Origin: Glutamicibacter creatinolyticus
Lineage (GTDB): Bacteria; Actinomycetota; Actinomycetes; Actinomycetales; Micrococcaceae
Length of the DNA: 64,000 nt
Direction of reading: 5' to 3'
NCBI RefSeq assembly: GCF_006094275.1
Contig: NZ_CP034412.1
Span: 2,666,001 to 2,730,000 of the forward strand
Part shown: in pieces, positions 8,560-16,245 of the stretch
How positions within the stretch are numbered: position 1 is the first letter of the stretch
Layout: each line of letters starts with the position of its first letter
Made by a program: the position numbers and the translations under genes
The notes under the pieces: model-generated
The model's database searches: none
Seen by the model: only the letters and a program-made list of their open reading frames with translations
Told to the model about the DNA's origin: nothing

Positions 8560-8910
8560 TTAGCGGTTGAGGAAGGTGACCGTGATGCGTGCCGGTTCGG
8601 GAGCGAAGACGGCGTGGGGAACCATCTCCTCCAGGTGGATCACGCCGCCGACCCCCAGGCGGTGGACTTCTCCACCCACTGTGAAGTCGACTTCCCCGTC
8701 AATGACCTGCACCAGGATTGGGGTCCGGGCCTTGTGATCGGGCAGCTCCACCCCGGCGTCGAATGCGATCTCGGTAATCTGCACCGTCTGACCGGCGAAG
8801 ATCCTTTTTGCCGAATACTTGCCCGACTTAACAGGGTTGCGCTCGACATAGTCCTGCACGCTCTGTGCAATCAGCGTCGATTCCTGCGGCGTGCCGCTTT
8901 CCTTCGCCAC
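8560..8910 (-). CDS. Small cupin-domain protein (copy B)
   Basis: 116 aa from GTG 8910, chosen because AAGGAGG sits about 9 nt upstream; the frame extends further but without a ribosome site. It is a paralogue of the 116-aa cupin at 7380-7730 with the same length and order of elements: NPVKSGKYSAKRIFAG, EIAFDAGVELPDH, PILVQVIDGEVDFTVGG, VHRLGVGGVIHLEEMVPHAV. Conserved His residues are kept. A short gap separates it from the PTH2-like gene downstream, so the three genes may be co-transcribed. Function unknown. Confidence 0.75.
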   Translation of the reverse strand: MAKESGTPQESTLIAQSVQDYVERNPVKSGKYSAKRIFAGQTVQITEIAFDAGVELPDHKARTPILVQVIDGEVDFTVGGEVHRLGVGGVIHLEEMVPHAVFAPEPARITVTFLNR

Positions 8911-9010
8911 TACGGTGTCCTCCTTGGATGCTGGACGTTGAGCTGCCTTGCCACCATCATCTCCCCAAGGGCACGGCCTTGTCTGCCGGGGCGACACGCA
9001 CGGCAGCGGG

Positions 9011-10828
9011 TCAGCGCACCGCGCTGTCGTCCAGCTTGCCGCCGGTTGCGGCGTTGCCATAGGTTTCCACGTGCACGTGGTCATTGTGCAAGGTGGTGTC
9101 ATTCCAATTGCCGGTGAACTGGGTCCCGTATTTTCCGGACTTGGAGTACTCGGTCCACCCGGTGGTCGGCAGCCAGATCTTGTCCCGCCAGATCAGGTAC
9201 TCCACGCCCAGCTCCATGCGGTTGTCCAGCAAGAACTGCGCGATTCGGTTACCGGCGGCGATGGACTGCGGGTCCTTGTAGTTGCGGATCATGATGTCCA
9301 CCGCGCGGCCACTGCTGTGCCCCACGGATCCGGAGCGCAGGGTTCCCATGGAGGTGTAGTAGCCAGCGAACCGCTGTTGGACGGCTTTCATGACGGCACG
9401 GGTGTCGGGCTGCACCGTCGCCGGGCCGGAGGTGCTCAGGTAGCGTTCACTGACCCAGCCGGTGCCCTTGGTGCTGGAGATGTACGCCCACCCGGTGTCC
9501 GCCTTCAGGTAGGTGACCTTTTCGGCCTGGGGAACGACTGCCTTGCTCGGGTAGCTGGTTCCAGCCCCGGTGCGCAGGTTCAGGTTGGCGGTGGTCCATC
9601 GATACTGGATGGCTTCGGGGCGGGGTGCTTGCGGCTTGGGCGGGGCCGGCTGCTGCGTGGGCGCAGTGGCCGCCGGGGCCTTGGAGGAGAGATAGCTGCT
9701 GCTGACCCAGCCGATTCCCTTGCTGGTTTGGACCCGGCTCCACCCGGCGGAGGTCCCCTTGACCGTCAGGCGTTCCCCGGTTGGCAGCACACCGACCGAC
9801 TTGTACATCGTGCCGGCCCCCGACCGCAGGTTCAGGTTCGTGGTGGTCCACCGGTATTGTCCACTGACCGGGGTGTAGGCGGTGGTGATGAGTGATGAGG
9901 TGGGCACCCAGCCGGTTCCCTTTGAGGTTTTCACCTGGCTCCAGCTGCCCTTGCTCTGCAGCAGGTCCACCTTCTGGCCAGCAGGAATTGTTCCCAGCGA
10001 GCCGGCCGTCGTGGAAGCACTCTTGCGAACGGCGGTGGGGTCAACGAACCAGCGCTGTCCAATGACCTTGGGAGCCTGCGGAGTTGGCTTGGCAGGAGGC
10101 TTCGGAGCGCTGGTGGACAGCTGCTTCGAGGCAACCCACACGGGGCCCTTCGCCGTGGAAACCTGCGACCACGAACCCGAGGACCGCAACCACTCGACCT
10201 TCGTCCCGGCCGCCAAACTCACGACCTTACTCGACTTGGTACTGGCGCTCTTATACCCGGTCTGCTTCGAAGTCAGCCACCGGTACGAAGCCGCAGGAGC
10301 CTTCACCCCCAACTGATTCGAAGGCACGAAACCGGTCTTGCCAGAGACCTTGACCTTGCTCCACGAACCAGACGCGCCCAGGTACTGGACCTTGGTCTTA
10401 CGCGTGACCGCGCCCAGCGACTTCGACTTCGCCGACGCCGAAGCCCGCAACTCCTGATACGACTGCGCATACCGATACACCGCAGCCTTCGGAGCGCTGG
10501 TGGAAGTCAGGTACTTGCCGGAGACCCAACCCGTTTTTGACGCATATTTCACCTGCTCCCAGGTGCCGCTCTTCTTTAGGACGGTCAGCGTGACGCCTGT
10601 AGGAATCACCAGAAGCGACTTGGATGAGGCCGTTGGTTTTTGGCGCAGGTTGAGGTTGGTAGTGGTCTTCTTCTTGATCGTTGCCTTGGCTGTGGCAACG
10701 CTGGCAGATGCGACAGGAGAAGCCAGCGCTGCCGCTGCGACGGGACCTGCCGTAGCGGCGGGCAGGGCTCCACCGACGACAACGGACAGGGCAAGCAGCA
10801 GCGCTGTGCCGCGTAGTGTGCGAGCCAT
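9011..10828 (-). CDS. Secreted protein with six SH3b repeats and a C-terminal ARB_07466-like domain
   Basis: 605 aa. A signal peptide (about residues 1-42) precedes six bacterial SH3 repeats of about 60-65 residues, recognisable by a YRW/TTxNLNLR start and a GTGWV.S.YLS end, joined by Pro/Ala linkers. The last 130 residues (from about 475: AVMKAVQQRFAGYYTSMGT, SSGRAVDIMI, WNDTTLHNDHVHVETYG) match the ARB_07466-like C-terminal domain, related to LAS/M15-type peptidases, with conserved His and Asp residues. The protein is predicted to act outside the membrane and bind cell-wall material through the SH3 domains. Repeats 5 and 6 are nearly identical, pointing to recent duplication. Role as a hydrolase is an inference. 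Confidence 0.85.
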   Translation of the reverse strand: MARTLRGTALLLALSVVVGGALPAATAGPVAAAALASPVASASVATAKATIKKKTTTNLNLRQKPTASSKSLLVIPTGVTLTVLKKSGTWEQVKYASKTGWVSGKYLTSTSAPKAAVYRYAQSYQELRASASAKSKSLGAVTRKTKVQYLGASGSWSKVKVSGKTGFVPSNQLGVKAPAASYRWLTSKQTGYKSASTKSSKVVSLAAGTKVEWLRSSGSWSQVSTAKGPVWVASKQLSTSAPKPPAKPTPQAPKVIGQRWFVDPTAVRKSASTTAGSLGTIPAGQKVDLLQSKGSWSQVKTSKGTGWVPTSSLITTAYTPVSGQYRWTTTNLNLRSGAGTMYKSVGVLPTGERLTVKGTSAGWSRVQTSKGIGWVSSSYLSSKAPAATAPTQQPAPPKPQAPRPEAIQYRWTTANLNLRTGAGTSYPSKAVVPQAEKVTYLKADTGWAYISSTKGTGWVSERYLSTSGPATVQPDTRAVMKAVQQRFAGYYTSMGTLRSGSVGHSSGRAVDIMIRNYKDPQSIAAGNRIAQFLLDNRMELGVEYLIWRDKIWLPTTGWTEYSKSGKYGTQFTGNWNDTTLHNDHVHVETYGNAATGGKLDDSAVR

Positions 10829-10920
10829 CTATTCAACTTTCACCCGGGGCTGCTCTGCGTCCCGGGTGCCTCAGTACAGCCGGTCGCCAGTCTTGCCTAG
10901 CATTCCAAAAGATTGCGCAT

Positions 10921-10948
10921 GCCCTTCGAGCACGGCGCGGGGAAGGGC
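10921..10948. repeat. Inverted repeat in the upstream region of the SH3-repeat gene
   Basis: GCCCTTC and GAAGGGC form a perfect 7-bp stem with a 14-nt loop about 95-120 nt upstream of the ATG. It could be a leader hairpin. I compared the 250-nt upstream region with what I know of the ydaO (c-di-AMP) riboswitch, common before actinobacterial wall hydrolases, and did not find its conserved core. Confidence 0.35.
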
Positions 10949-11077
10949 GACGAGCAGATTCGAAATGTCACGGCTGCTTAATTTTATGTCAGGTTCGTCA
11001 TAAGAAAGTACACATTTTCTGTTTAGTGCAGCTCGCCCAGTAAGTCCCCAAGTGGTGCGGCAAGAATTGTCGCTTGC

Positions 11078-11701
11078 TTAGTCGGCGGCGGCTCGCTGTT
11101 CGTCCCATTTCTCCACCGGAATTCGGCGAATGCTCATGATGTCGCCGATGGAACACCACTGGGCGCCACCCAATCGCGCCACCGGATTCAGCAGCTGGGC
11201 ATCCGGGCGCTGCTGGTCATTACAGACGTTGTCATCCACCGCAACGTGCACGACCTCGCCGAGCACCAGGAAGGAATCGCCCACCTCAATAATTTGCTCC
11301 AGTTCGCACTCAAGTGCGGCAGGGGAACCAGCCACGCGTGGGGACTTCACACGGAAGCCAGGCTCGGATTCGAGAGCTATTTCCGCGAATTCGCTGCGGC
11401 CGGGCCCGAACGCGGTGGCGCTGGCGTTGATTTCCTCGACATGGTGACGAGAGGCGAAGCAAATGGTGAATTGGCCTGTCTCTTCAATATTCCGTAGCGT
11501 GTCTTTTCGCCCCACTGAGGTGAACTGAACAATGGGTGGATTCGCGCTGGCAACCGTGAAGAAGGAATGCGGCGCAAGATTCGGCGTCCCGCGCTGATCC
11601 ACGGTTGACACCCAGGCAATCGGGCGGGGAATGATGAGATTCTTCAACAGGTGGTAGACATCCGCAGCAGCAACTTGCTGCGGATCCGTTTCGATGCGCA
11701 T
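11078..11701 (-). CDS. Flavin reductase-like (FMN-binding) family protein
   Basis: 207 aa. The flavin-reductase-like fold is indicated by LIIPRPIAWVSTVDQRGTPN near residues 23-42, APHSFFTVASANPP, DTLRNIEETGQFTIC and the late GDSFLVLGEVVHVAVDD. Relatives are FMN-binding split-barrel proteins that reduce flavin or act as small flavoprotein oxidoreductases. It is divergent from the acetyltransferase gene with about 80 nt between starts. No partner oxygenase is adjacent, so the substrate is unknown. Confidence 0.82.
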   Translation of the reverse strand: MRIETDPQQVAAADVYHLLKNLIIPRPIAWVSTVDQRGTPNLAPHSFFTVASANPPIVQFTSVGRKDTLRNIEETGQFTICFASRHHVEEINASATAFGPGRSEFAEIALESEPGFRVKSPRVAGSPAALECELEQIIEVGDSFLVLGEVVHVAVDDNVCNDQQRPDAQLLNPVARLGGAQWCSIGDIMSIRRIPVEKWDEQRAAAD

Positions 11702-11783
11702 GCCAACCAGCTCACCAGATTTCCCTGCGCATTTCCATCAGCGCCTTTGGCCTGGATGCGAAACCATTTTCTATGCTGATGCC

Positions 11784-12362
11784 ATGACTGAGCTATTTGC
11801 CGATGACTCCCGCTCCAATCGGGAACGAATGCTTGCCGGTGACCCATACATCGCGGACGCCGAATTGGCGCAACTATCGCAGCAAGCGTTGTCCCGAACC
11901 TACGAATATGAGCGGGCCTACCTTGAGGATCCGGCGAGCGCACGTCGCATCCTGGAAAATCTGATCGGCGAGCTGGGAACCGGGGTCGACATTCGCCCAC
12001 CCTTGCGAGTCGATTACGGAAGCAATATCAGCATCGGTGAAGGCACGTTCATCAACTTCAATTTCACGGCCCTTGACGTCGCACCCATCAAGATCGGCGC
12101 CGATTGCCAGATCGGCCCGAACGTCCAACTGCTTACCCCCACTCATCCACTGGATCCGGAAGAGCGTCGCAGCAAGATCGAGTCCGCGCAGCCCATCACA
12201 CTCGGGGATAATGTTTGGCTCGGCGGGGGCGTCGTCATCGTCCCCGGAATCAGCATCGGACACAACTCGGTCATCGGTGCCGGCGCGGTGGTTACCCGTG
12301 ATATTCCCGCAGGGGTTGTGGCCGCAGGCAATCCTGCTCGGGTCATCAAACAGCTTGCATGA
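11784..12362 (+). CDS. Maltose/galactoside O-acetyltransferase family (left-handed beta-helix)
   Basis: 192 aa from ATG 11784; an upstream in-frame start lacks support. The N-terminal Mac domain (MLAGDPYIADAELAQL) is followed by hexapeptide repeats (ISIGEGTFINFNFT, IKIGADCQIGPNV, ITLGDNVWLGGGVVIVPG, IGHNSVIGAGAVVTRDIP) and the closing GNPARVI. The catalytic His is in LLTPTHPLDP. Such enzymes transfer acetyl from acetyl-CoA to sugars or thiogalactosides. It ends 7 nt before a convergent gene. The sugar acceptor is not evident. Confidence 0.88.
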   Translation: MTELFADDSRSNRERMLAGDPYIADAELAQLSQQALSRTYEYERAYLEDPASARRILENLIGELGTGVDIRPPLRVDYGSNISIGEGTFINFNFTALDVAPIKIGADCQIGPNVQLLTPTHPLDPEERRSKIESAQPITLGDNVWLGGGVVIVPGISIGHNSVIGAGAVVTRDIPAGVVAAGNPARVIKQLA

Positions 12363-12369
12363 GCGGCAA

Positions 12370-13218
12370 TCATCGGTGTCGCGCCCGGCGCACGAAGAGG
12401 AGGATGACGCTAAGCAGCATGGCCGTGGCCAGCGTGCCCAACCCTAGATAGACGTGGTGAAGCTGGAGCAGCTGCTCGCGGCCGACGGCCCAAAGGTGGT
12501 TCGGGGACCGCAGGTCCTCGGCGGACGAGGAGAAGCTGGCAGCCACCGACAACACTGCGGGCATGATCCATTGCACCAGTAGCGCGGCGCACCACAGCAA
12601 TAGGGCACTACCCCGGGCAAATCCCAGGTAGCCCAAGGCGATGCCCAGCATTATGGGTCCGAGGAAGTCCAAGTGTGTTTGCACCGCGTCCACTGCCAGA
12701 ACTTCGCCGAGCCAGTACCCCGGCATCAGGCTCAACACCGCCAGGGCTATCGAGAACCCGCCCAAGGGCGCCAAGGACAGTCCGGCATGGAGGACTAATA
12801 CGCACACCACCATCGACAGTGTCAGTCCGAGATGCACGCCCAGCTGCTCCACGTCGAGCGCCGCGGTGCGAAGCACCGTCCAGGATTGGTAGATGGCCGC
12901 CGTCCATCCCGTCAGCAGTCCAAGGCCACAGAGTACCGCGCACCGTCCACGCCGGTAGGCAAGCAGCCGGGTGCCCAGGCCGGTCAGCAGCGCCGAGGCG
13001 CCGCCCATGAGGAAAAGAAGGTGGGACTTCTTGCTCGCAAGGGGAAGCAGGCTCGTGGCCGCCTCTTGCCCCGCTGTGGCTTGGATTCCAGGTTCGGCCA
13101 TCAGCCAGGGAAGCAAGGCCAGCACAACGGCGGCTAATCCCAGCAACCACTGCACCCACCAAACGGTCAGGGCCGAGCGGACGGCGGAGACGAAACGTGA
13201 AGTAGTTCGAGGGCTCAC
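12370..13218 (-). CDS. Multi-pass membrane protein of unknown function
   Basis: 282 aa from GTG 13218, preceded by GGGAGA at good distance. The frame stays open to 13599 but that stretch has no membrane or domain character and no ribosome site. About eight hydrophobic segments are visible, with a basic end (LFVRRARHR). One loop carries LWAVGREQLLQLHHVYLGLG with paired His. I do not recognise a family. It might be a haem or electron-transfer membrane protein given the His pair, but this is speculative. Confidence 0.62.
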   Translation of the reverse strand: MSPRTTSRFVSAVRSALTVWWVQWLLGLAAVVLALLPWLMAEPGIQATAGQEAATSLLPLASKKSHLLFLMGGASALLTGLGTRLLAYRRGRCAVLCGLGLLTGWTAAIYQSWTVLRTAALDVEQLGVHLGLTLSMVVCVLVLHAGLSLAPLGGFSIALAVLSLMPGYWLGEVLAVDAVQTHLDFLGPIMLGIALGYLGFARGSALLLWCAALLVQWIMPAVLSVAASFSSSAEDLRSPNHLWAVGREQLLQLHHVYLGLGTLATAMLLSVILLFVRRARHR

Positions 13219-13376
13219 ACTGCAATTCTCCCAAAAGCGGCCAGCGAATCGATGAGTCCCGCGCGGGTCAAGGATTTGCGGGGCCGACAGATGGGCTGGG
13301 GAAGGACCGGGGAGACATGGGCCAAGAGCATCAATATTGCCGCGTCCGGAATAGCTACGGGCGACCGCTGAACATG

Positions 13377-13426
13377 CAGATGGTCCGAAACGCTTCGCTC
13401 TGCCACGAAGCCTTTCGGACCATCTG
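13377..13426. repeat. 50-bp near-perfect stem-loop in a 527-bp intergenic region
   Basis: The left arm is CAGATGGTCCGAAA + C + GCTTCG (13377-13397) and the right arm CGAAGC + C + TTTCGGACCATCTG (13406-13426). They pair over 21 positions with a single C/C mismatch around an 8-nt loop. No T-run follows on either strand. The region 13219-13707 holds no gene I can support; this stem-loop is its only strong structure. Confidence 0.7.
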
Positions 13427-13707
13427 TAGTGTTTCTGCTGACCCGGTTCGGCTGGTAAGCGTCCTCTGCACCCTGAACATGAATATGCTTGGTTCACGTT
13501 CCGGTGGGTCATCGGCCCCGCTGGCGGTAGCCCTCGGTTGCCTGTTCTGGTTCTAGTAAATACGCATTCGACAGACTGAGCAATAGGCACATTAATCATT
13601 GATCAATCTGATCAAGCGACGACGAATCGCCTACCGATTCCTGGTCATTCTGCCGAAAAAGCTAGTGGATGTGACTTGCGACATATCTTATTGGACGCGA
13701 AACCCCC

Positions 13708-13745
13708 TTGACCCTGACGTTGCGTCAACCTTTAGCGTTGTGGGC
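13708..13745 (+). promoter_or_regulatory. MerR-type promoter with overlapping dyad, probably giving a leaderless mRNA
   Basis: TTGACC (13708-13713) and TAGCGT (13733-13738) are separated by 19 bp, the long spacer that MerR-family activators correct. The dyad TGACG-N3-CGTCA (13715-13727) sits in the spacer, as in TipA-type promoters. The expected transcription start falls at about 13745, against the ATG at 13746, so the transcript would have no leader. The dyad is read directly; self-activation is family knowledge. Confidence 0.75.
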
Positions 13746-14525
13746 ATGCAAGCCAATTCCTCCCGCCCAGTCGAGCGCTACTCGATCCAACAGGTCGCCA
13801 AGGCCGCGTCGGTCACCAGCCGCACCCTGCGGCACTATGACCACATCGGGCTGCTTGAGCCGGTTGAGGTTTCCACCGCCGGATACCGCCTCTACGACCA
13901 GGCGTCGATCGTGCGGCTGCAACGGATTCTGCTGCTGCGCAACATGGGCATGGAGCTCAAAGCCATTGGCGCCATCCTGGATCAGGAGCAGGACCAGATT
14001 GCGGCACTCACCGAACACATTGAGGTATTGAAAGGACAGCGCGCGGCCTTGGATCGGCAATTGGAAACCCTGCAGAAAACCATTGAAAGGCTCAACCGAG
14101 GAGAGAGCATGGACTTAAATGAATCCTTCGAAGGAATCAACGAACAATACCGGAAGGAGGTCATCGAGCGCTGGGGTGAAGAGAGCTACACCGCTTCTGA
14201 CCGCTGGTGGAAAGCCTTGTCCGCAGACGAGCGGGGAGATTTCATGGCGCAGTCCAAGGCCCTGATCGCGGCGTGGACCAATGCCGGGACACGGGGCCTG
14301 AGCCCCGATTCGGCCGAGGCCAAGCAGCTGGCGGCAGAACACGTGCGGTGGCTGCGTGGCATTCCCGGCACCCCGGGCCACGGGAGTGACGACCCCAGCG
14401 TCCTGCACCGGTACGTGCGCAACCTCGCGGAAATGTACGTGGCGGATCAGCGCTTTGGCGATACCTACGGGGGCCAGGCACAGTTTGTGCACGATGCCCT
14501 GATCCACCATCTCGACCAGCAGTAG
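13746..14525 (+). CDS. MerR-family regulator with C-terminal TipAS antibiotic-recognition domain
   Basis: 259 aa from ATG 13746; the open frame extends 49 codons upstream, but that segment contains the promoter. The MerR winged helix (YSIQQVAKAASVTSRTLRHY, residues about 13-32; LLEPVEVSTAGYRLYD) is followed by a coiled coil (about 75-120) and a TipAS domain (about 135-259) with WGEESY, RWLRGIPGTPGHGS, LHRYVRNLAEMYVADQRF and YGGQAQFVHDAL. TipA-like proteins bind thiopeptides or other amphipathic compounds and activate their own promoter. The upstream dyad fits autoregulation. No export gene is adjacent. Confidence 0.88.
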   Translation: MQANSSRPVERYSIQQVAKAASVTSRTLRHYDHIGLLEPVEVSTAGYRLYDQASIVRLQRILLLRNMGMELKAIGAILDQEQDQIAALTEHIEVLKGQRAALDRQLETLQKTIERLNRGESMDLNESFEGINEQYRKEVIERWGEESYTASDRWWKALSADERGDFMAQSKALIAAWTNAGTRGLSPDSAEAKQLAAEHVRWLRGIPGTPGHGSDDPSVLHRYVRNLAEMYVADQRFGDTYGGQAQFVHDALIHHLDQQ

Positions 14526-14531
14526 CCCCGA

Positions 14532-14560
14532 CCGGGCACCGGTCAATCCCCGGTGCCCGG
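14532..14560. terminator. Bidirectional hairpin terminator
   Basis: CCGGGCACCGG and CCGGTGCCCGG pair perfectly (11 bp) around a 7-nt loop between the convergent MerR and helix-turn-helix genes. There is no strong T-run, so it may be Rho-assisted or a stem-only terminator. Confidence 0.65.
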
Positions 14561-14568
14561 AAGGGTTC

Positions 14569-14772
14569 TCACTTGGTTTCGCGGGCGACGTCCTCCCGCG
14601 CCTCCGCGTAACGCCGTTGAATGTAGTTCTCCAGCTCCACACGCTCCACCCGCCACATCCCGCGTCCACCGATCTGGATCGCCGGCAGCTCTCCGCTTTT
14701 GACCAGGGCACGCACCTGGGGCAGCTTCACATTCAACTCTTCGGCAACATCTTCGAGGCGTAGGAATCTCAT
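14569..14772 (-). CDS. Small BldC/excisionase-like helix-turn-helix DNA-binding protein
   Basis: 67 aa from ATG 14772. The sequence LRLEDVAEELNVKLPQVRAL, then SGELPAIQIGGRGMWRVER and a charged tail ELENYIQRRYAEAREDVA, is a MerR-like single-domain helix-turn-helix of the excisionase/BldC type that is widely conserved in Micrococcales. There is no integrase nearby, so a chromosomal regulatory role is more likely than a phage excisionase. No good ribosome site is seen; the frame is open upstream (to 14994) but that part overlaps the divergent regulator's leader. Confidence 0.75.
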   Translation of the reverse strand: MRFLRLEDVAEELNVKLPQVRALVKSGELPAIQIGGRGMWRVERVELENYIQRRYAEAREDVARETK

Positions 14773-14824
14773 AACCAACACGTTACGTCCATTAGCTGTC
14801 TTTGGGTTCGATTTATTGCGGTTT

Positions 14825-14833
14825 TGTGGATAA
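14825..14833 (-). promoter_or_regulatory. TTATCCACA DnaA-box-like site upstream of the small HTH gene
   Basis: The minus strand reads TTATCCACA, the classical DnaA box, followed by AA, about 53 nt upstream of the ATG at 14772. The same 9-mer occurs before both DUF4262 genes near 62.6 and 63.3 kb. A single site can occur by chance, so its role is unproven. Confidence 0.4.
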
Positions 14834-14992
14834 CCGTGCGTTTCGGTTAGCCGAGAGGACCTTCCGGGCAGCCGACACATTACCGGGCATACCGTGCAAC
14901 ACGCTTGGGGATGGCTGATCATTTTGACTAGTATTTCACGAAGGCAACCCGCCTGATTGTTCGATTTGACGCTACCGCGCAGGAGAGACCCC

Positions 14993-15478
14993 ATGATCCC
15001 GGAGACGTATCAGCTCGATGAAACCGACCGGCGGATCCTGCTGGCGCTGGACAATGATCCCCGGGTGCCGATCATGATGTTGGCCCAGCAGTTGGGCCTG
15101 GCCCGCGGAACCGTGCAGACCCGACTGGAGCGCCTGGCGCACTCCGGCGCCCTGCGCCCTAACACTGCACGCATTCGTCCGGCCGCACTGGGGCGTGGGG
15201 TCTCCGCTGTGGTCAGCGCCGAGCTGGATCAGGCGCGGCTGGATGAATCGATTGAGGCCCTGCGCCAGATTCCCGAGGTATTGGAGTGTGTGGCTCCGGC
15301 CGGGGACACCGACCTGCTGATCCGGGTGGCCGCCAAGGACCCGGATGACCTTTACCGCGTCAGCGAGGTCATCCGGCTGTGCCCGGGCATCACCCGCACC
15401 TCGACCTCGATGATCCTGCGCGACGTGATCCCCTACCGCACCACCGCCATGCTCAAGCACGACACCGCCACCAAGTAG
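14993..15478 (+). CDS. Lrp/AsnC-family transcriptional regulator
   Basis: 161 aa from ATG 14993 with AGGAGAG 6-12 nt upstream. The N-terminal helix-turn-helix (LDETDRRILLALDNDP, MLAQQLGLARGTVQTRLERL, residues about 6-50) is joined to a RAM ligand-binding domain (VSAVVSAELDQARLDE, VLECVAPAGDTDLLIRVAAKD). Such proteins sense amino acids or related metabolites. Its target is not clear from context: the neighbours are a divergent HTH gene and a convergent TetR gene. Confidence 0.9.
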   Translation: MIPETYQLDETDRRILLALDNDPRVPIMMLAQQLGLARGTVQTRLERLAHSGALRPNTARIRPAALGRGVSAVVSAELDQARLDESIEALRQIPEVLECVAPAGDTDLLIRVAAKDPDDLYRVSEVIRLCPGITRTSTSMILRDVIPYRTTAMLKHDTATK

Positions 15479-15507
15479 CCGTGAGCCTTCCGGCTGCCCT
15501 GCCGGGC

Positions 15508-16125
15508 CTAGTTCACCGCAGCTTCTTCAGGCACATCCGCCCGCAATTCGCTGATGCGCCGGCGCAGGTGCCCGGCATGCTGTTGAATTGTTTCTTCCCG
15601 GTCATCAAGCTGAACCATCACGTGTGCCCCCACCGTCAGCGTCAGCAGCTCATCGGCCACCGTTGACGGGTCCCACCGGCTGTGCAGCTGCCCAAGGCTC
15701 ACTGCCTGATGCAGGTACATCACGGCCAGGTTGCGCCAGGGACTGAGGTTGCGCAAGAATGCCTTGCTCAGTTCCAGGTTGCCAATGGACTGCTCCCAAA
15801 AGGTCAGCAGCACCCGGGCCAGTTCCTTGTTGTCCTGCCGGTCGGGCAGGGTCTGCTCGAAGATCGCCGAGACCGCGTCCATCCCCTGCAGCCCGGAGAC
15901 GGTGCGCTGCAGACGCTCAACCAGGACCGCGGTGGCGTACTGGCTGGTGGCCATCAGGATCTCGTCCTTGCCCTCGAAGTATCGTTTGAGGGCACCATTG
16001 GCGTACCCGGCGGCCGCCGCGATCTCGCGCATGGTCGCCGCCCGGAAGCCGCCGTCGATGATCAGCTTTTTGGTGGCCAGCACGATTTCCAGGCGCCGCT
16101 GATCATGGTCGATAATTTTCGGCAC
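15508..16125 (-). CDS. TetR-family regulator (BetI-like)
   Basis: 205 aa from GTG 16125; GGAGG lies 6 nt upstream of this codon, while the TTG just before it would be too close. The helix-turn-helix (DGGFRAATMREIAAAAGYANGAL, then KRYFEGKDEIL) occupies residues about 24-58 and the C-terminal domain (TFWEQSIGNLELSKAF, DELLTLTVGAHVMVQLD) resembles the BetI/TetR_C_6 type. It follows the MFS exporter gene on the same strand by about 120 nt and could control it. Confidence 0.85.
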   Translation of the reverse strand: MPKIIDHDQRRLEIVLATKKLIIDGGFRAATMREIAAAAGYANGALKRYFEGKDEILMATSQYATAVLVERLQRTVSGLQGMDAVSAIFEQTLPDRQDNKELARVLLTFWEQSIGNLELSKAFLRNLSPWRNLAVMYLHQAVSLGQLHSRWDPSTVADELLTLTVGAHVMVQLDDREETIQQHAGHLRRRISELRADVPEEAAVN

Positions 16126-16245
16126 CAAGTACCTCCTCGGGCTGAAGTTCAGCGTCGGGGTTTCCAGCTGGGAATTTCATGAGTGCAGTCCTCGTTCCCA
16201 GGGAACCTGTGATAGCGGGCCACACCAGCTTACTGAGCGTTGGGG

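Noticed and set aside
10829-11077. c-di-AMP riboswitch before the SH3-repeat wall protein
   Set aside because: GGGTGAAA and GAATCTG-like words are present on the minus strand, but the conserved core and pairing of the ydaO class could not be assembled.
14569-14772. Prophage or integrative element excisionase
   Set aside because: No integrase, attachment repeat or phage gene is nearby, and the protein matches a conserved chromosomal Micrococcales type.
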